The position numbers and the translations under genes are program-made. Under the pieces are notes generated by a model that searched no databases, was not told the origin of the DNA, and was given only the letters and a program-made list of their open reading frames with translations. 64,000 nt of DNA, taken from positions 6,746,068-6,810,067 of the forward strand of contig CM043865.1 in NCBI GenBank assembly GCA_023846275.1, given 5' to 3'. The DNA comes from Vanilla planifolia (Eukaryota; Streptophyta; Magnoliopsida; Asparagales; Orchidaceae). Below are positions 47,886 through 59,558 of the stretch, piece after piece. Within the stretch, counting starts at the first letter, position 1; every line of letters begins with the position of its first letter.

Positions 47886-50800
47886 GGGAGCTCGCTGAGG
47901 CATGAAGGAAGGGAAACTTAGAGATTACGGTGTAGTTGACGTCAATGGATGAAAGTTCGTACTACTTTCAAACCGACTTCGCTTTGGAACAGCCTTTTAC
48001 ATTGTGCGACAAGTTGCGTGGAGATGAAAGAGGTTGCCGCGTGATGATATGGCAGGCGGTGACTGGAGAGCTGAGATGCGTGCTGTTTTGGACAAGAGAG
48101 GAGATGGAAAATAAGCTTCAATAAAATATTTTTTTTAATTTTATTATCGAAATTCTCTAATCGAGTTTCTGTAACTTAAAGTTTCCAGGGAAAGGTGCAA
48201 GGAGTTTGAAGTAGAAAGAAGAAGAGCTATGATTCCTCTGGATTTGTATATAATATGTGGATGGTGACTTGCATGGTTATCTAGTTTTACCGAAAGAGAA
48301 TGGTACTACATGAGATTTGTGAGACTTAACAGCGAAATCAACTGAAGAATTTAAGGGTTAATGGTAAGTGAGAAGTAAGAAGAAGGTGACAAGTGGAAGA
48401 AGGAAAGTTGGAAATGATAAACAAAGAGTAGAGTGTGAAAAGTGATTTTACTTATACATGTTCATAAAATATTTACTATAATGAAATTCCTTTTAATAAA
48501 TATTGCAGTGAAATAATAATATCAAAAAATGAAATCTTTTTTTTTTATTTTTACTACAAATGCAATAAAAGATACAATTATAGTTTACAAAAGGTATTAC
48601 CCCAACAATAATATAATATTAAAATATTCTATTTTACTATTAACTAATTCATTCTTTTGATATATATTCTTACAACAAAGCTATTTATCCCATTTTGATA
48701 TACATTTCTCCTATTTAGTTCTTGTCTTATTATTTTTAGGAGTTTTCTAATTTTTATTGTCTATTTTTTTCATATTATCAATATTTAGTTGAGATTAGTT
48801 ATTTAATCATTTATTCATGCATTTGTATTTGTCATTCATACATTTTTTTGTATGATTCATTAGTTTCACTTGTAAGATAATATAAAATATTAGTATATAT
48901 GCACACCTCATGTATTTCCAATCATAGATCATGCAAATAGCAAAACAAATATTTAATATCAAATATGTGTTAAAGTAATATATCACATCAATGATAACCT
49001 ATCCAATGAGTTTATGAAAATGTTAGTATAGTTGCTTATCCAATCAATATTACACCAATCATTAAATTAAAATGTATAATCCAATGATATAAAATGTTTA
49101 TACATATCATCATATATCATAGCAAATGCACAATGAAATTATGCAACATACCACCTCATTTTCAATGCTTGTTTTCTAATTATATCTTTTTTTTTGAAAT
49201 TATACATGCATACATATGTATTAGTTTCCTTTCATATATCCACTACATGTTATATTTTGTCATGCATACACTTTGTTCCCATACTTCTTATAATACTTAT
49301 CATTCTTTAACTTCAGTATTTGAGAAATCTTTGATTTATTAGAATAAAATCTATTAATCTTAATTAGAACATTTATGAACCCATCAAACCATTCAATCTA
49401 ATTCATTAATTATTTAGATTTTATTTAACTTTAGTAGATAGAGAGAAGAGAAAAATAGAAAGTGATAAATGAAAGGGAACATAGAAAGTGAGAGTGATTT
49501 TGACTTATATTTGTTTATTCGCATAGTGAGGAAAGTCATGTTTATTTATGAAAATTATATTATTTTCTCTCCACTCTAATTATTAAATTATTGATGTGAC
49601 TTTTTTATTACTTCACAACGTCATTGGATCTTGCAAGCGCACGGCACAATCATGTTGAAGGTTTGTTTGAGCTCTATCAAGCCACGGCAAAGACCATTGG
49701 AGCTTTGTCAAACCTAACCAAAACAATGAACACTATTATAATCCCACAATTCAACTTCCGAATTAAAAATCTATATATTCAAAAAGATATGATTTTTTTA
49801 CTAAACCAAAAAATATTCTTAAAACATAACTTTTGATGTTTGTCTTTGAACTAATTGATTCATATTTTAGATCTAAGAAATTATTAAAAACACAAATTTA
49901 ATAATTTGATAATTTTTAAAAAATTTATACAACAACCAAGGATATAATTTTATATATTTATTTGGATCATTAGTCTTCTCCTACAAATCCTAAATACCAA
50001 CATTGAAGTATTTTAATAGATGATGTAGCAATTCTAGACCATGGTAATAATCATAACGGCAATAACAACAAAAGTGAGGGAGGGATACATGATTTTTCGA
50101 TTATAACCCTCTTGTGATAATTCCTTTTATTACTCCAATTTCACCTCAGATTGGAGGAATCAATTCTCACATGTCCCCTAACAATGACCCTCACATCCAA
50201 AAGGGAATCAATCAACTCCTTTGATGTTTCCTAATCCGTCTAATAGTAATGCAACCCATTCTATTCAAAACAATGCAAAAAAGGTTAAACCTACCCGAAT
50301 TGATCTCTTAGAGAATGTTCAAAGAAGTAATCAAAAGCATCCTCTATCAAAAAAAATCACGTCAATATTGTTGATTCTTCTTTAGCTTAACATGCTCACG
50401 TGGGAGAAATTCCTTTAAAATATAATAACCTAAAGTAACAGTTGAGAGAACACTTGTAAAATTCTATAATTTTTTTATATAATGACTTGTTTAAATAGTG
50501 TTATGTGAATAAAAATACTTTTTCTCAATATATGAGATTTGACATTCCAATTATGAAAGTTGAGTTGAGAAATATAATATTAAATTTGAGAATGATTCAT
50601 AAATTGCATTAATTTGATAACTGATTTCAATTTTATAAATAATAATAGTTTTGAATAGACCTCATTCAAATGAATCTAATGATGATTTGTTTGTAAAATT
50701 TTTATATCAAACAATTTATCTATGGATTTCCAAGAGGCAATTGTTCTAAGATTTCTTAATTAAGATAATTATGAATTAAACTTCACTAAAACGAAATTGA

Positions 50801-51700
50801 GCAAGCTTAGGAAAAATGCCTCTCCCTCTTGCTACCTCAAAAACTAAAAATTTATCTTATTTGAATTGTGTGACAACTTGAGAATAAAGAATCTCAAAAA
50901 ATAAGTTGATGGAAAAAAGAGAAAAATGAAGGAAACAAGAGAAAAAGACAAGGGGATGAGCTCAAAAATATTAAGAGAAAATTTAGAAAGATTAATAATA
51001 GCTTTGAGCTATGAAAAATAATAAGATAAGCTTTTAATGAGTTTTCTCCACTTTTTGATTGAATTACCTTCTTAAAATTAGTAAAATTATCAATAGAACA
51101 ATTTCCATGGAATTGAAGCAATTTAAACTAGTTGGATTTGTAAATTCTTGTGTTTTTGTTAAACTAGAAAAAATCCCATATATTTAAATGTTTTCACATT
51201 ATATTTCACTAAAGTAAATCCTTTAAGAAGTTTTTTTATTAAAAAGAGATGGCAAAATCGAATTCTGGACTGCTATTCATGAGCAAGCGGTCTAATTGAT
51301 ATTCAATCAATTGGTAGGGTTACTTCTGGCATTGGATAGATCAATTAGCCAATAATTTATTTAATACTTGGTCATCCAAAGGTAAAAGATGACCCATTGG
51401 CTGGTCTAAACTATGATCAAACGATTCGATAAGGGTGATCAAGTATCTAATCAAGGATCGGACAATTTGATTAGAGCTTTTGATGGAGTTATTAAAAAGG
51501 TAAAAAGGGAAGAAAGATAAGAAATAAAATGAGAATAAATGAGTGGGAATCAATGTGTTTGATAGCTTGTAGTAATAAAAAGAAAAATCTAAATAAGAAA
51601 TAAAAGAATAAATAAATCAAATACATAAATTTAAGAACTATTATATTAATAAGAAACGTTGACATTATCTATACATTACATCCTAATATGATTGGTACGT
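47886..51700. other. Intergenic stretch, AT-rich, no gene recognised
   Basis: 47886-48130 is moderately GC-rich and is probably upstream control sequence of the HIPP gene. 48450-49600 and 50450-51700 are AT-rich with short chance frames. 49620-49740 and 50080-50440 have slightly more coding-like composition (for example GLFELYQATAKTIGALSNLT) but no clear family; they may be retroelement debris. Confidence 0.5.
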
Positions 51701-53150
51701 TAAGAATATTTGTTATATAAAATATCTTTTTAATGATACTATTTAGGACATATATATTTTGTTACAATATAATATTATGAACTTTGATATTATTAACATG
51801 AGCTTGATTAGTATGTTATGTTTTTTTATGATACGCATGAAGCATATTGTTATAAATTACATTTAGCTTATAATAATAATAATAGAAAATTACAAGAAAT
51901 AATAACAAATGACAAAAAAGAAATAAAAAAAGAAAATAAACTAATAACAAATGATATAATATATTAAGTTCTATGAGTCTTATAATATGCATCAGATATG
52001 ATGGTTTTATAGTATTAGATATGTTATAATATCATGATATGATATTATATGAGATAAGGGTTTTCCTTTAACATTATTCTACAACTTATAAAATCATCAC
52101 TATCACTTTGTGTAAAACTTCGACAGGTATGATGACAATTTATACTTATATGCCATAATGCCAAACATGATAAAATGTGATCATATAATATTGTTGCTAG
52201 CACTTTGTATAATGCTTGAATGATTACGTATAATATTAAGATTTGATATGACTTATTATTACTGACATTTTATGCAACACTCGATAGATGTGGGTACAAC
52301 CTATACTAAGTGTTTTTTCACTAGCATTTTTATGTAGGGCATGATAGGTATAGTTTCTAGATTACTAAGATGTGATTAGATATCAGTAATGACTAATATT
52401 TATGCCCACAAGCAAAAATCCTTAGATATATAATATTATATGAGTTATTAATATAGGATATGATATAATGAGAAGTAAAATGATCATAGGAGAATAAGGT
52501 TATAAATGAGTAAGAAAATTGAATAGTATGCTAAAAGGAAAAATGATAAATGTTGAAAGAAATTAAAAATACATATAAAATTCAAAAATAATGAAAAAGA
52601 TTGAAAAAGAATATAAAGGACATATTTTATCTCTATTTTCCTCCCAATTTTAGCATTAAATTATGTCACTATATGACATAAATGCATTGTTGCTATTATG
52701 GTGATGTTGATGTTTATATTATTATGTTTATTTAAAAATTTGTCAAGTTTTTAAAAATTTATATCTTACTTATATCATAGAGAATACTATTATAGATAGA
52801 GACGATGACATGATGAGATGGGTGATGTATAATCACTGTGATGGTTATTAGTCTATGGGTATTGAGGTAGAAATTATGGGTTATATTATTTCTTATATTA
52901 ACTTCAGTTTATATAGGGTATTATAAGGACTATATATGACATGATTTTGTGTTTTGTATTTAGTTTTATTTTAAATTATGCATGAGTTGTTATCTTTATT
53001 GATTAAAGTTATTGATAGAGGATTGATTTATGAAATATGGTTTAATCTCATTATCATACCCTTATTTGATTAGATTGGTGTACTTTCAATAATTATCATG
53101 TGATTATCCTCTATTTTATTAGGTTGTGTTTAGCTTTGGATGGGAGTATA
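51700..53150. repeat. AT-rich stretch with degenerate tandem units
   Basis: At about 52090-52400 four loosely similar units of 60-90 bases start with variants of gcactttgtataat or gcatttttatgtag, followed by cgacaggtatg / cgatagatgtg / tgataggtatag. The block borders the gypsy remnant and may be part of its LTR. No coding sequence was recognised. Confidence 0.4.
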
Positions 53151-54350
53151 GCAACACTAATCATAATGACTTTTGGATTGGTGTGATATCACAATTATGA
53201 CCATCCACTTAGCTTTTGATTCCATGAAGTGGAAGCCATTTGCCAATGTTTTCATTTTTAATGTTAATAATAGTTTTAGAGCAAAAGTCAACTTATCTTT
53301 TAATATTTAAAAATTATTCTCACATAATAATTCCTAATCAAATTTAATTTCTTTTTAAGTTAATTTGGTGAGTAAAAAAGCTATTTGTGAAAATCTTTTT
53401 ATAAACTATCTACAATGACTAATCATTCTTGAAAAAATTTTAAATTCTAATAATAATGTGGGTCTTAGCTAATTGAATATTACTAAAAGTTTTTGAAAAT
53501 CTACTAATATCCCCTCAACATTAATCATATGGTCTACAAAAACTAATTTGGATAACTAAAATTCATATTTAAAAATTTTAAAATGTAACTAATATCCACT
53601 TATAATTTATAAAATGTAAATAAAGGGCATGTTCTTATTTATTCTTTGAATGATTTAATATATCATTTATAAATATAATGACAAAATAATTCAAATATTT
53701 CTTAAAAACTCTATTCATCAAAACCATAAATACTGTGAGAGTATTTATAAAAAAAAAGTGAATATTAGAAATTTATAATGATCATGTCTTATTCTAAAAG
53801 CTATTTTAAATATATCTTTCTTCTTTATTCTTAATTAATGATAATTAGATTTTAAATCAATTTTAAAAAATTGTCATCCAACAATTTGATGCAATGGATT
53901 TAATAAAATTGTCATCCAACAATTCTTGAATTTGCACATTTGTTTCTTGATGTTCTAATAGTGTTATTCTATATGAAGTTTTTAAAATTAATTCAATAAT
54001 TTTAAACAATTAGATTTCAAACTCTATTTCTTTTTCTAGAGATAATTTTGATAAGACTTTTGAAAATATATCTAGATATTCACATACGAATGATACCTTT
54101 GATAGTTAAAAAAACTTTTTATTTTATATTTTAATATAAAATAAAAATGATAAATTATTATAATTTTTAACATGATCGCCATTTTCTTTTTTTTAAGCTT
54201 CCTCATGCTCTTGCCACTTTCTAACCTTTCCTACTTCCCAAAATTGACACCACTTAAAGTTCTTGACCATCCGTTTACTTCCAATGTTCACATTTCTCCC
54301 TCTTCATTTGTTTCTACCACTTGAAACCATCGTACTGCTTGGGTATACCT
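53150..54350 (-). mobile_element. Decayed Ty3/gypsy remnant
   Basis: On the reverse strand, sequence at about 53480-53780 matches the gypsy reverse-transcriptase core (MNRVFKKYLNYFVIIFI region, the catalytic-loop neighbourhood), and the adjoining 53780-54000 fits the part just before it. LTRs were not delimited. It is broken with many breaks and is old. Confidence 0.6.
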
Positions 54351-54968
54351 TCATATGTTCATTTTGGGTTTTGACTTTTAGAAAAATAAAATTTATTGAA
54401 TTAACTTTTATAGTTTTTAATATTTTCTAAATTTTTTATCAACATGATCTTTAAAAATTCATTGGCAAATTTTATAAATTTTTAGTGTCATTTAGCATTT
54501 TTAATAAGGTTTTAATATAAAATTTCATATGATAATTATTTTATTATTTGTCCTTTTTAATTTTTGGCTTTCATGGTATTCTCTTTTTATTCAATTTTAT
54601 AATTTTTTTTAACATTATTTAATTTGCATTCTAATTTTTAGAATATTTCAATTCTATTAAATAATTATTATTTAATTTTTAAAGTACTTTGATATTTTTT
54701 TTTGAATCTAGACGTTTTAGATTTTTACTAATTTGATACTATTGAGTTCTACATAAATTACAGTTTTATTTTCTAAGTTAGTCTCTTTCTTTTTTGAATC
54801 AAAGCTCTTTTTTTTTTTTCTAATATATGAATTTTTTTAAAAAATTAATAATTTATCAAAAAAACTTTAAAATTCATAAAATTATCATTTAATATATTTA
54901 TTTATTTTTAATAATATTTTAATTTTTTATCCTAAACTCTAATTTATATTCTAAATTATTACAAACAT

Positions 54969-54973
54969 AGATA

Positions 54974-55010
<37 letters not shown>
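54969..55010. repeat. (AT)n microsatellite followed by poly(T)
   Basis: About 13 AT dinucleotides run directly into a T tract of about 15 bases. Confidence 0.95.
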
Positions 55011-55011
<1 letters not shown>

Positions 55012-55490
55012 AAATAAACTCAAATTGTATATCAACTGATTCAATTGAAAGTGATAAGTCAAGCCATGTTATTTCCCTTATTTTTTATATTACTTTGATT
55101 TAATTTCAAATTGTCTAATATGATCAATCGTTTAATAATTTCTTTATATAACTCATTTGTATCATTCTTTTTTCTAACGTTAGAAAGATATCTTCAATTC
55201 CGGAAAAAACACCAAAAACCATTAATTTATTTAATACGTACAATATTCAAAAAGCATAGACTACGAAACCTCACATGCACATGAGGCAAAGCCGAAGTAA
55301 ACCAAATCCTAAAAAAATATTTATTTTATATAATGCCTTTTTTAACAATTAAAAAGTCAAATTTGATTTAAATCCATCCATCTTCGTCATCAACATCGAA
55401 CAACAATTCCATGGTGATATCCACCACTAATTTGTCACTGTTAAAAAGAAATTTTTTTAAAAAATTCAAAAGAAAATTTAATACATTAAA

Positions 55491-55493
<3 letters not shown>

Positions 55494-55527
<34 letters not shown>
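55494..55527. repeat. (TA)n microsatellite
   Basis: About 17 uninterrupted TA dinucleotides in intergenic sequence. Confidence 0.95.
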
Positions 55528-55531
<4 letters not shown>

Positions 55532-57036
55532 AGAAATAAAATTTTTAAAAAAATTTGAAATGTTATTGAAAAAGTTTCACTTGACCCTAGATCTGACTCG
55601 ATTTCCGTCCCTATTGGAAATGTCGAGCTATTCCTTTCATAAAAGGGAAGCTAGGAATTTCGTATAATGAACATTATCTATTCAATTTTTGATCTTACAA
55701 AGAACATATTATCAAAAGAGGATGAACTTAATTCTAAGAATGTGGGTAAGAAGATGAATCTTACTAAAAATATTAATAGATATTTTATTTATAAGAATAA
55801 ATAAGAAAAAAAGGATAATTATAAAATTTTATTAATGATTGGCATTTTTGCATTACAAGACTTAACATATCTCATATTTATATTTGTCGTAGAAGATTTC
55901 GAAAGAAAGACACAAATGGTTACAAATTTCTTAGATATACTGAAAATTATTAACTCCAAATAGCATATATATTAGTGTATAAATATTTTTGTATTGATAG
56001 TACTTTTTTTGTTTGTGATCTTGGTTTTTATGTTATTGATATGAATATTATTTAATATGGGAGAATAATATTTGAATTTTTATTTTACAAATATTGATTT
56101 AACAATACAATTATTTAAATTTACAAATTACATTAGTATTAATTTCTGGAATCAAGCATCTTTACATAATTGCGTATGAAGCAATGTAATAAATTATTTT
56201 TATATATAAAACGGGCTTTTAGAATTAGGCCACTTTAAAAGTAGCCGCTTTCGATTAGTTCACAGTCTGAGTCGTATCGTACGGACCTATATTTCTGCCA
56301 TTATTGTAATTATATTTAATTATTCATTGATAATACAAAATAAACAGATAATATATTAAGAAATTTAGGGATAATTCAACAGACATATATAGAGTAATTT
56401 TGCATATTTTAGCTTCAATTTGAGGCAAATTATCAGATGAAGATGAATTTTTGTAAATATAAATTCATTCTACAAAATTGTTAAAAATGAATTTACAAAT
56501 GTTAATCGGTTGCAAAACAAAATTTTCAAATTAGTTTGGAGAAGAGACCTTATCCTCGAGACATTTTTTGTGGCATTCAAGTCGTGTTCTAGCACTATTT
56601 GATTTGATCGAGCGAGTGTCTCTCTCATTCATGTTGTGTATGATTAACAAGATTATGGTTGAACATAACTTGTCTTTTGACTATCTAGATGAATTTAAGA
56701 CTCGAGACTTTGAGCATTTGTGTGCTATAATCATTTCCCAGAGTTGCAAAAAGGATCAGCTTTGGACATTTCAGTGCAGTCCGTGAACTAACATAGATGT
56801 TAATAAAAATATAAAAATTCTCCATGAAAACCAAAGCAGTTCTTGAAGACTAGACTTGGACAAAAAAATTGGCCTGCAGGGTGACGCTACATTATTAATC
56901 ACATGATTTCAGATGATCTCAGTAACCCAGACACGCACAACATCGACTAATCTGGCTACTAAGATCCTCTAAAATGCTGCCAAGAAGGAGATGGATGCAT
57001 CTAATAATATAACCTCGATTAGTGTCCAATGCCTAA

Positions 57037-59455
57037 TTAGTTGATCGACATGGTGAGGTCCAAGGCGCTCACCGTGCGCGCGGGCTCGTCTCTGCCGCGC
57101 CCAAGTTTGAAGAAACCGAACCGCGAGTCCATCGCGCCGCAGTTGTCTCTCGTGCCCAGCGACAGCGACAGCTCGGGACTCCCCTGCGCTTCGCCTCCAT
57201 TCTCCAACAAGCCTGTGCTCAAACTCAAGTTCAGGCTCGGGCTCGACGGCCGCGCTATCTTCGCTTCCACCTTCGTGAACTGCAAGTGAAGGACGATGTG
57301 TGAGCATAAATTACTTCACGAGTATGTATGAGCATAAATTTTAATGTCAAAATTTAAAATAATGATAAATGATTCAAAGAAGCAAAATATTACTATTTAC
57401 AAAGGTCAGTTGGTTTGAGAGACGAGACAGTTGCAATCACATCTGTCAACATTTCTTTGGAACAAAAGCATGTTTGTGCAACAAGAGTCAACTCATTCAA
57501 ATTTTTGCATATTTATCCCTCTTTATAACATTATTATACAGTTGTTGTATAATGATGATTTGTAATTATGTCCATTCATGGTGGGTACCAATTGAAACTC
57601 ATCTCAATGTTTACAAAAATATAATAAAAAACAAATATTAAAGATATATGGATATTATATTTTTATTTTATCTTATTCTCAAAAATTAAAATGATAATTT
57701 TGTTTTAATACATTTTCCTCATTTACAATTTAAATTTTTATAATAATTTATAAATTTTTATTGTTTTTAGACTTTATATTTTCGTTCAATTGTGTTCCTT
57801 CCATTATCATTTAAACAATACGTCTCGTCTCTAAAACTCAAAAAATTCAATGTTTGCATAATAATTTCATTTTTAACATGAAATTATTATTATATTTTCA
57901 TTGTACATTCTCACCCTCACCAACTTTAATCTATTCTAACTACAAACAAAATCATAAACGCAACCACCAAATCTTGAAATTAGGGCAAAGAAAAGCATTG
58001 GGTGATGGAGCACAACCAAACTTGGACACTACTGAGTGTCAAAATAGTATATTATATGATGATTAACAATAGCAATCCCAATTACATTTATGCATTATCC
58101 ATGAACATATAACCAAGATGTGAATAATTTATCTCAACGGAGAATAAAAAGAATGGCCTACATACCTCGACTCCAAATGGGGACTGAAACCTGTCGGGCT
58201 CAACTCCATCTTTGATGAGCAAGTCATAAGGATCATGAAAATTTGAACCTTGGTTTGATGGGTTATCCTTGAACTTAGGGTTACCCATGAAAGACTCGTA
58301 TGGGTAAAGCTTAGAGCTGCTGCTTCCACTCCAACCAAAGCTCCTTTGTCTCTCCTCCATGACCAGGCTTTGCCTCCTGTTGATGAACGAGTTAGCCACG
58401 GCCAACGTGTGTTGGTTCATCCCCCAATCATGTCGCTTGCTGAAAACGGGTTCTGGTTAACTTGACTCTCCATAGTTCAGCATTGCTTATATATAGTTTT
58501 CTTCAATTAGTTCATTGGTACCTTAAATCCGTCATGACGGGATGATGGTCCCGAAGGTGCTGCAGGATTCTAAAGAACTGGAGCTTCTCCGTATAGAACA
58601 GCTCGTGTTGGCGCTCTCTCTTTAGATGAAACTCCAGTGGAGATAATGCTGTAGTCGACACATACAAGTATATGTTGTATATTGTAATATGGAGCACAGG
58701 AATCTTTTAAGAATGAATCGGTTGATGTGACAAACCTGAAGAAATGGTGGATCTTTCCTGACCCGAATCGTCTAGCCTCTTGCTTCGATACATCTGGTAC
58801 ATTAACGGAGAAAGGGATTGAAAAGAAGAAGCAATTTGATTCGCAGCAAAAGCCAAGAGCACAAAGGTCAGGACGATCTTACTTGTAAGTGGCTCTTCAC
58901 GTGTGCAATACTAAGTCCCCTCACGTTCATCATCTGCAGAACAAGCTTTGGCGTAGCTCCTGTCATCGTAGAGCACCAACCTTGAGGTTGAAGGAGAGAA
59001 AAGATTGAATTTTGAAGGAAAAAGAGGGTTTTTTGTGGCAGGACTTAATTACTTTCTTGTCCGCCAAGTCTGTCGACTGCGTGAACGAAAGATTGGTGGA
59101 GCTCCGGCGTCCACCGCAGCCTTGGCATTTTCGACCTCACGTATTGTCTCACCGACGACGCCGGCCGCTCGCCGGTCGCCTCAGTACGTCCCTTCTTCTG
59201 GCTCGAGTCTCCGTCTCCCTTGGTGCTGCCGTCGCTGCTGTTCCTCGATGCAACCCTGTCTCCGGCGACCTCTGTGGTGCTTTCTGTGTCTTCTTCTTCC
59301 TCCTCCTCCTCCTTGAAAAACTCCTCGTTGAGGTCGATCTCCAGTGACGCTCTCTTCCTACTCGGAGAACCGCTTCTTCTCGAGCTCATACCTGATATCG
59401 TGTCCTCCTCTTCCTCCCGGATCTCCAACAATTCTTTCCCCTTCTGCTCTTCCAT
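57037..59455 (-). CDS. G2-like/GARP transcription factor with EAR motifs
   Basis: Six exons on the reverse strand: 59053-59455, 58883-58959, 58736-58793, 58522-58648, 58166-58439 and 57037-57279. All have GT-AG borders and join in phase to 393 residues. The N-terminus is acidic (seven Glu at 49-55) with EIDLN near 39-43. The GARP Myb-like DNA-binding domain is about 111-166: PRLRWTPELHQSFVHAVDRL, then LVLQMMNVRGLSIAHVKSHL and MYRSK. The C-terminus has two LxLxL motifs, LNLSL (329-333) and LSLSL (350-354). EAR motifs recruit TOPLESS-type corepressors, so a nuclear repressor role is likely. The closest known group is the putative Myb family factors like At1g14600/At2g40260, not KANADI or PHR. 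The start at 59453-59455 was preferred to an in-frame ATG at 59527 because a TATA-like box at about 59555 puts the transcription start near 59525. Confidence 0.94.
57280..58165 (-). other. 886-base last intron of the GARP gene
   Basis: The donor on the reverse strand is gtcgag|gtatgt and the acceptor is cttgcag|ttcacg. AT-rich with no other feature. Confidence 0.9.
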
Positions 59456-59550
59456 CTCTCGTTCTCCCCTCCTCCTCTCTTTCTCTCTCTTGTGATTAGC
59501 TAAGGCAGACGAGCAACAGTAGTACAACCGCTATAATATACAATTAGAAA

Positions 59551-59558
59551 TTATATAA
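59551..59558 (-). promoter_or_regulatory. TATA-like box of the GARP gene
   Basis: On the reverse strand the sequence is ccttttatataatttc. Transcription would start about 30 bases downstream, near 59525, leaving a 5' UTR of about 70 bases before the MEEQ start. Confidence 0.6.

Larger units (their letters stand above)
54351..57036. other. Very AT-rich intergenic stretch, with GARP 3' UTR at the right end
   Basis: 54.4-56.2 kb is almost all A/T with homopolymer and dinucleotide tracts and holds no recognisable gene. 56400-56800 has a 72-codon chance frame without family resemblance. About 56850-57036 probably contains the 3' UTR of the GARP gene. Confidence 0.55.

Noticed and set aside
54351-56300. 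Possible matrix-attachment or origin-like function of the extreme AT-rich tract
   Set aside because: High AT alone is common in this window and no specific motif arrangement was seen.
57041-57289. Forward-strand 82-residue frame
   Set aside because: Antisense shadow of the last GARP exon, which is GC-rich and therefore open in several frames.
59005-59495. Forward-strand frames rich in Ser, Pro and Leu
   Set aside because: Antisense of GARP exon 1, including the Glu-rich repeat; no splice or family support.
59456-59527. Upstream in-frame ATG (MYYCCSS) as the GARP start
   Set aside because: It would lie at or before the transcription start predicted from the TATA-like box, and the extra residues have no counterpart in the family.
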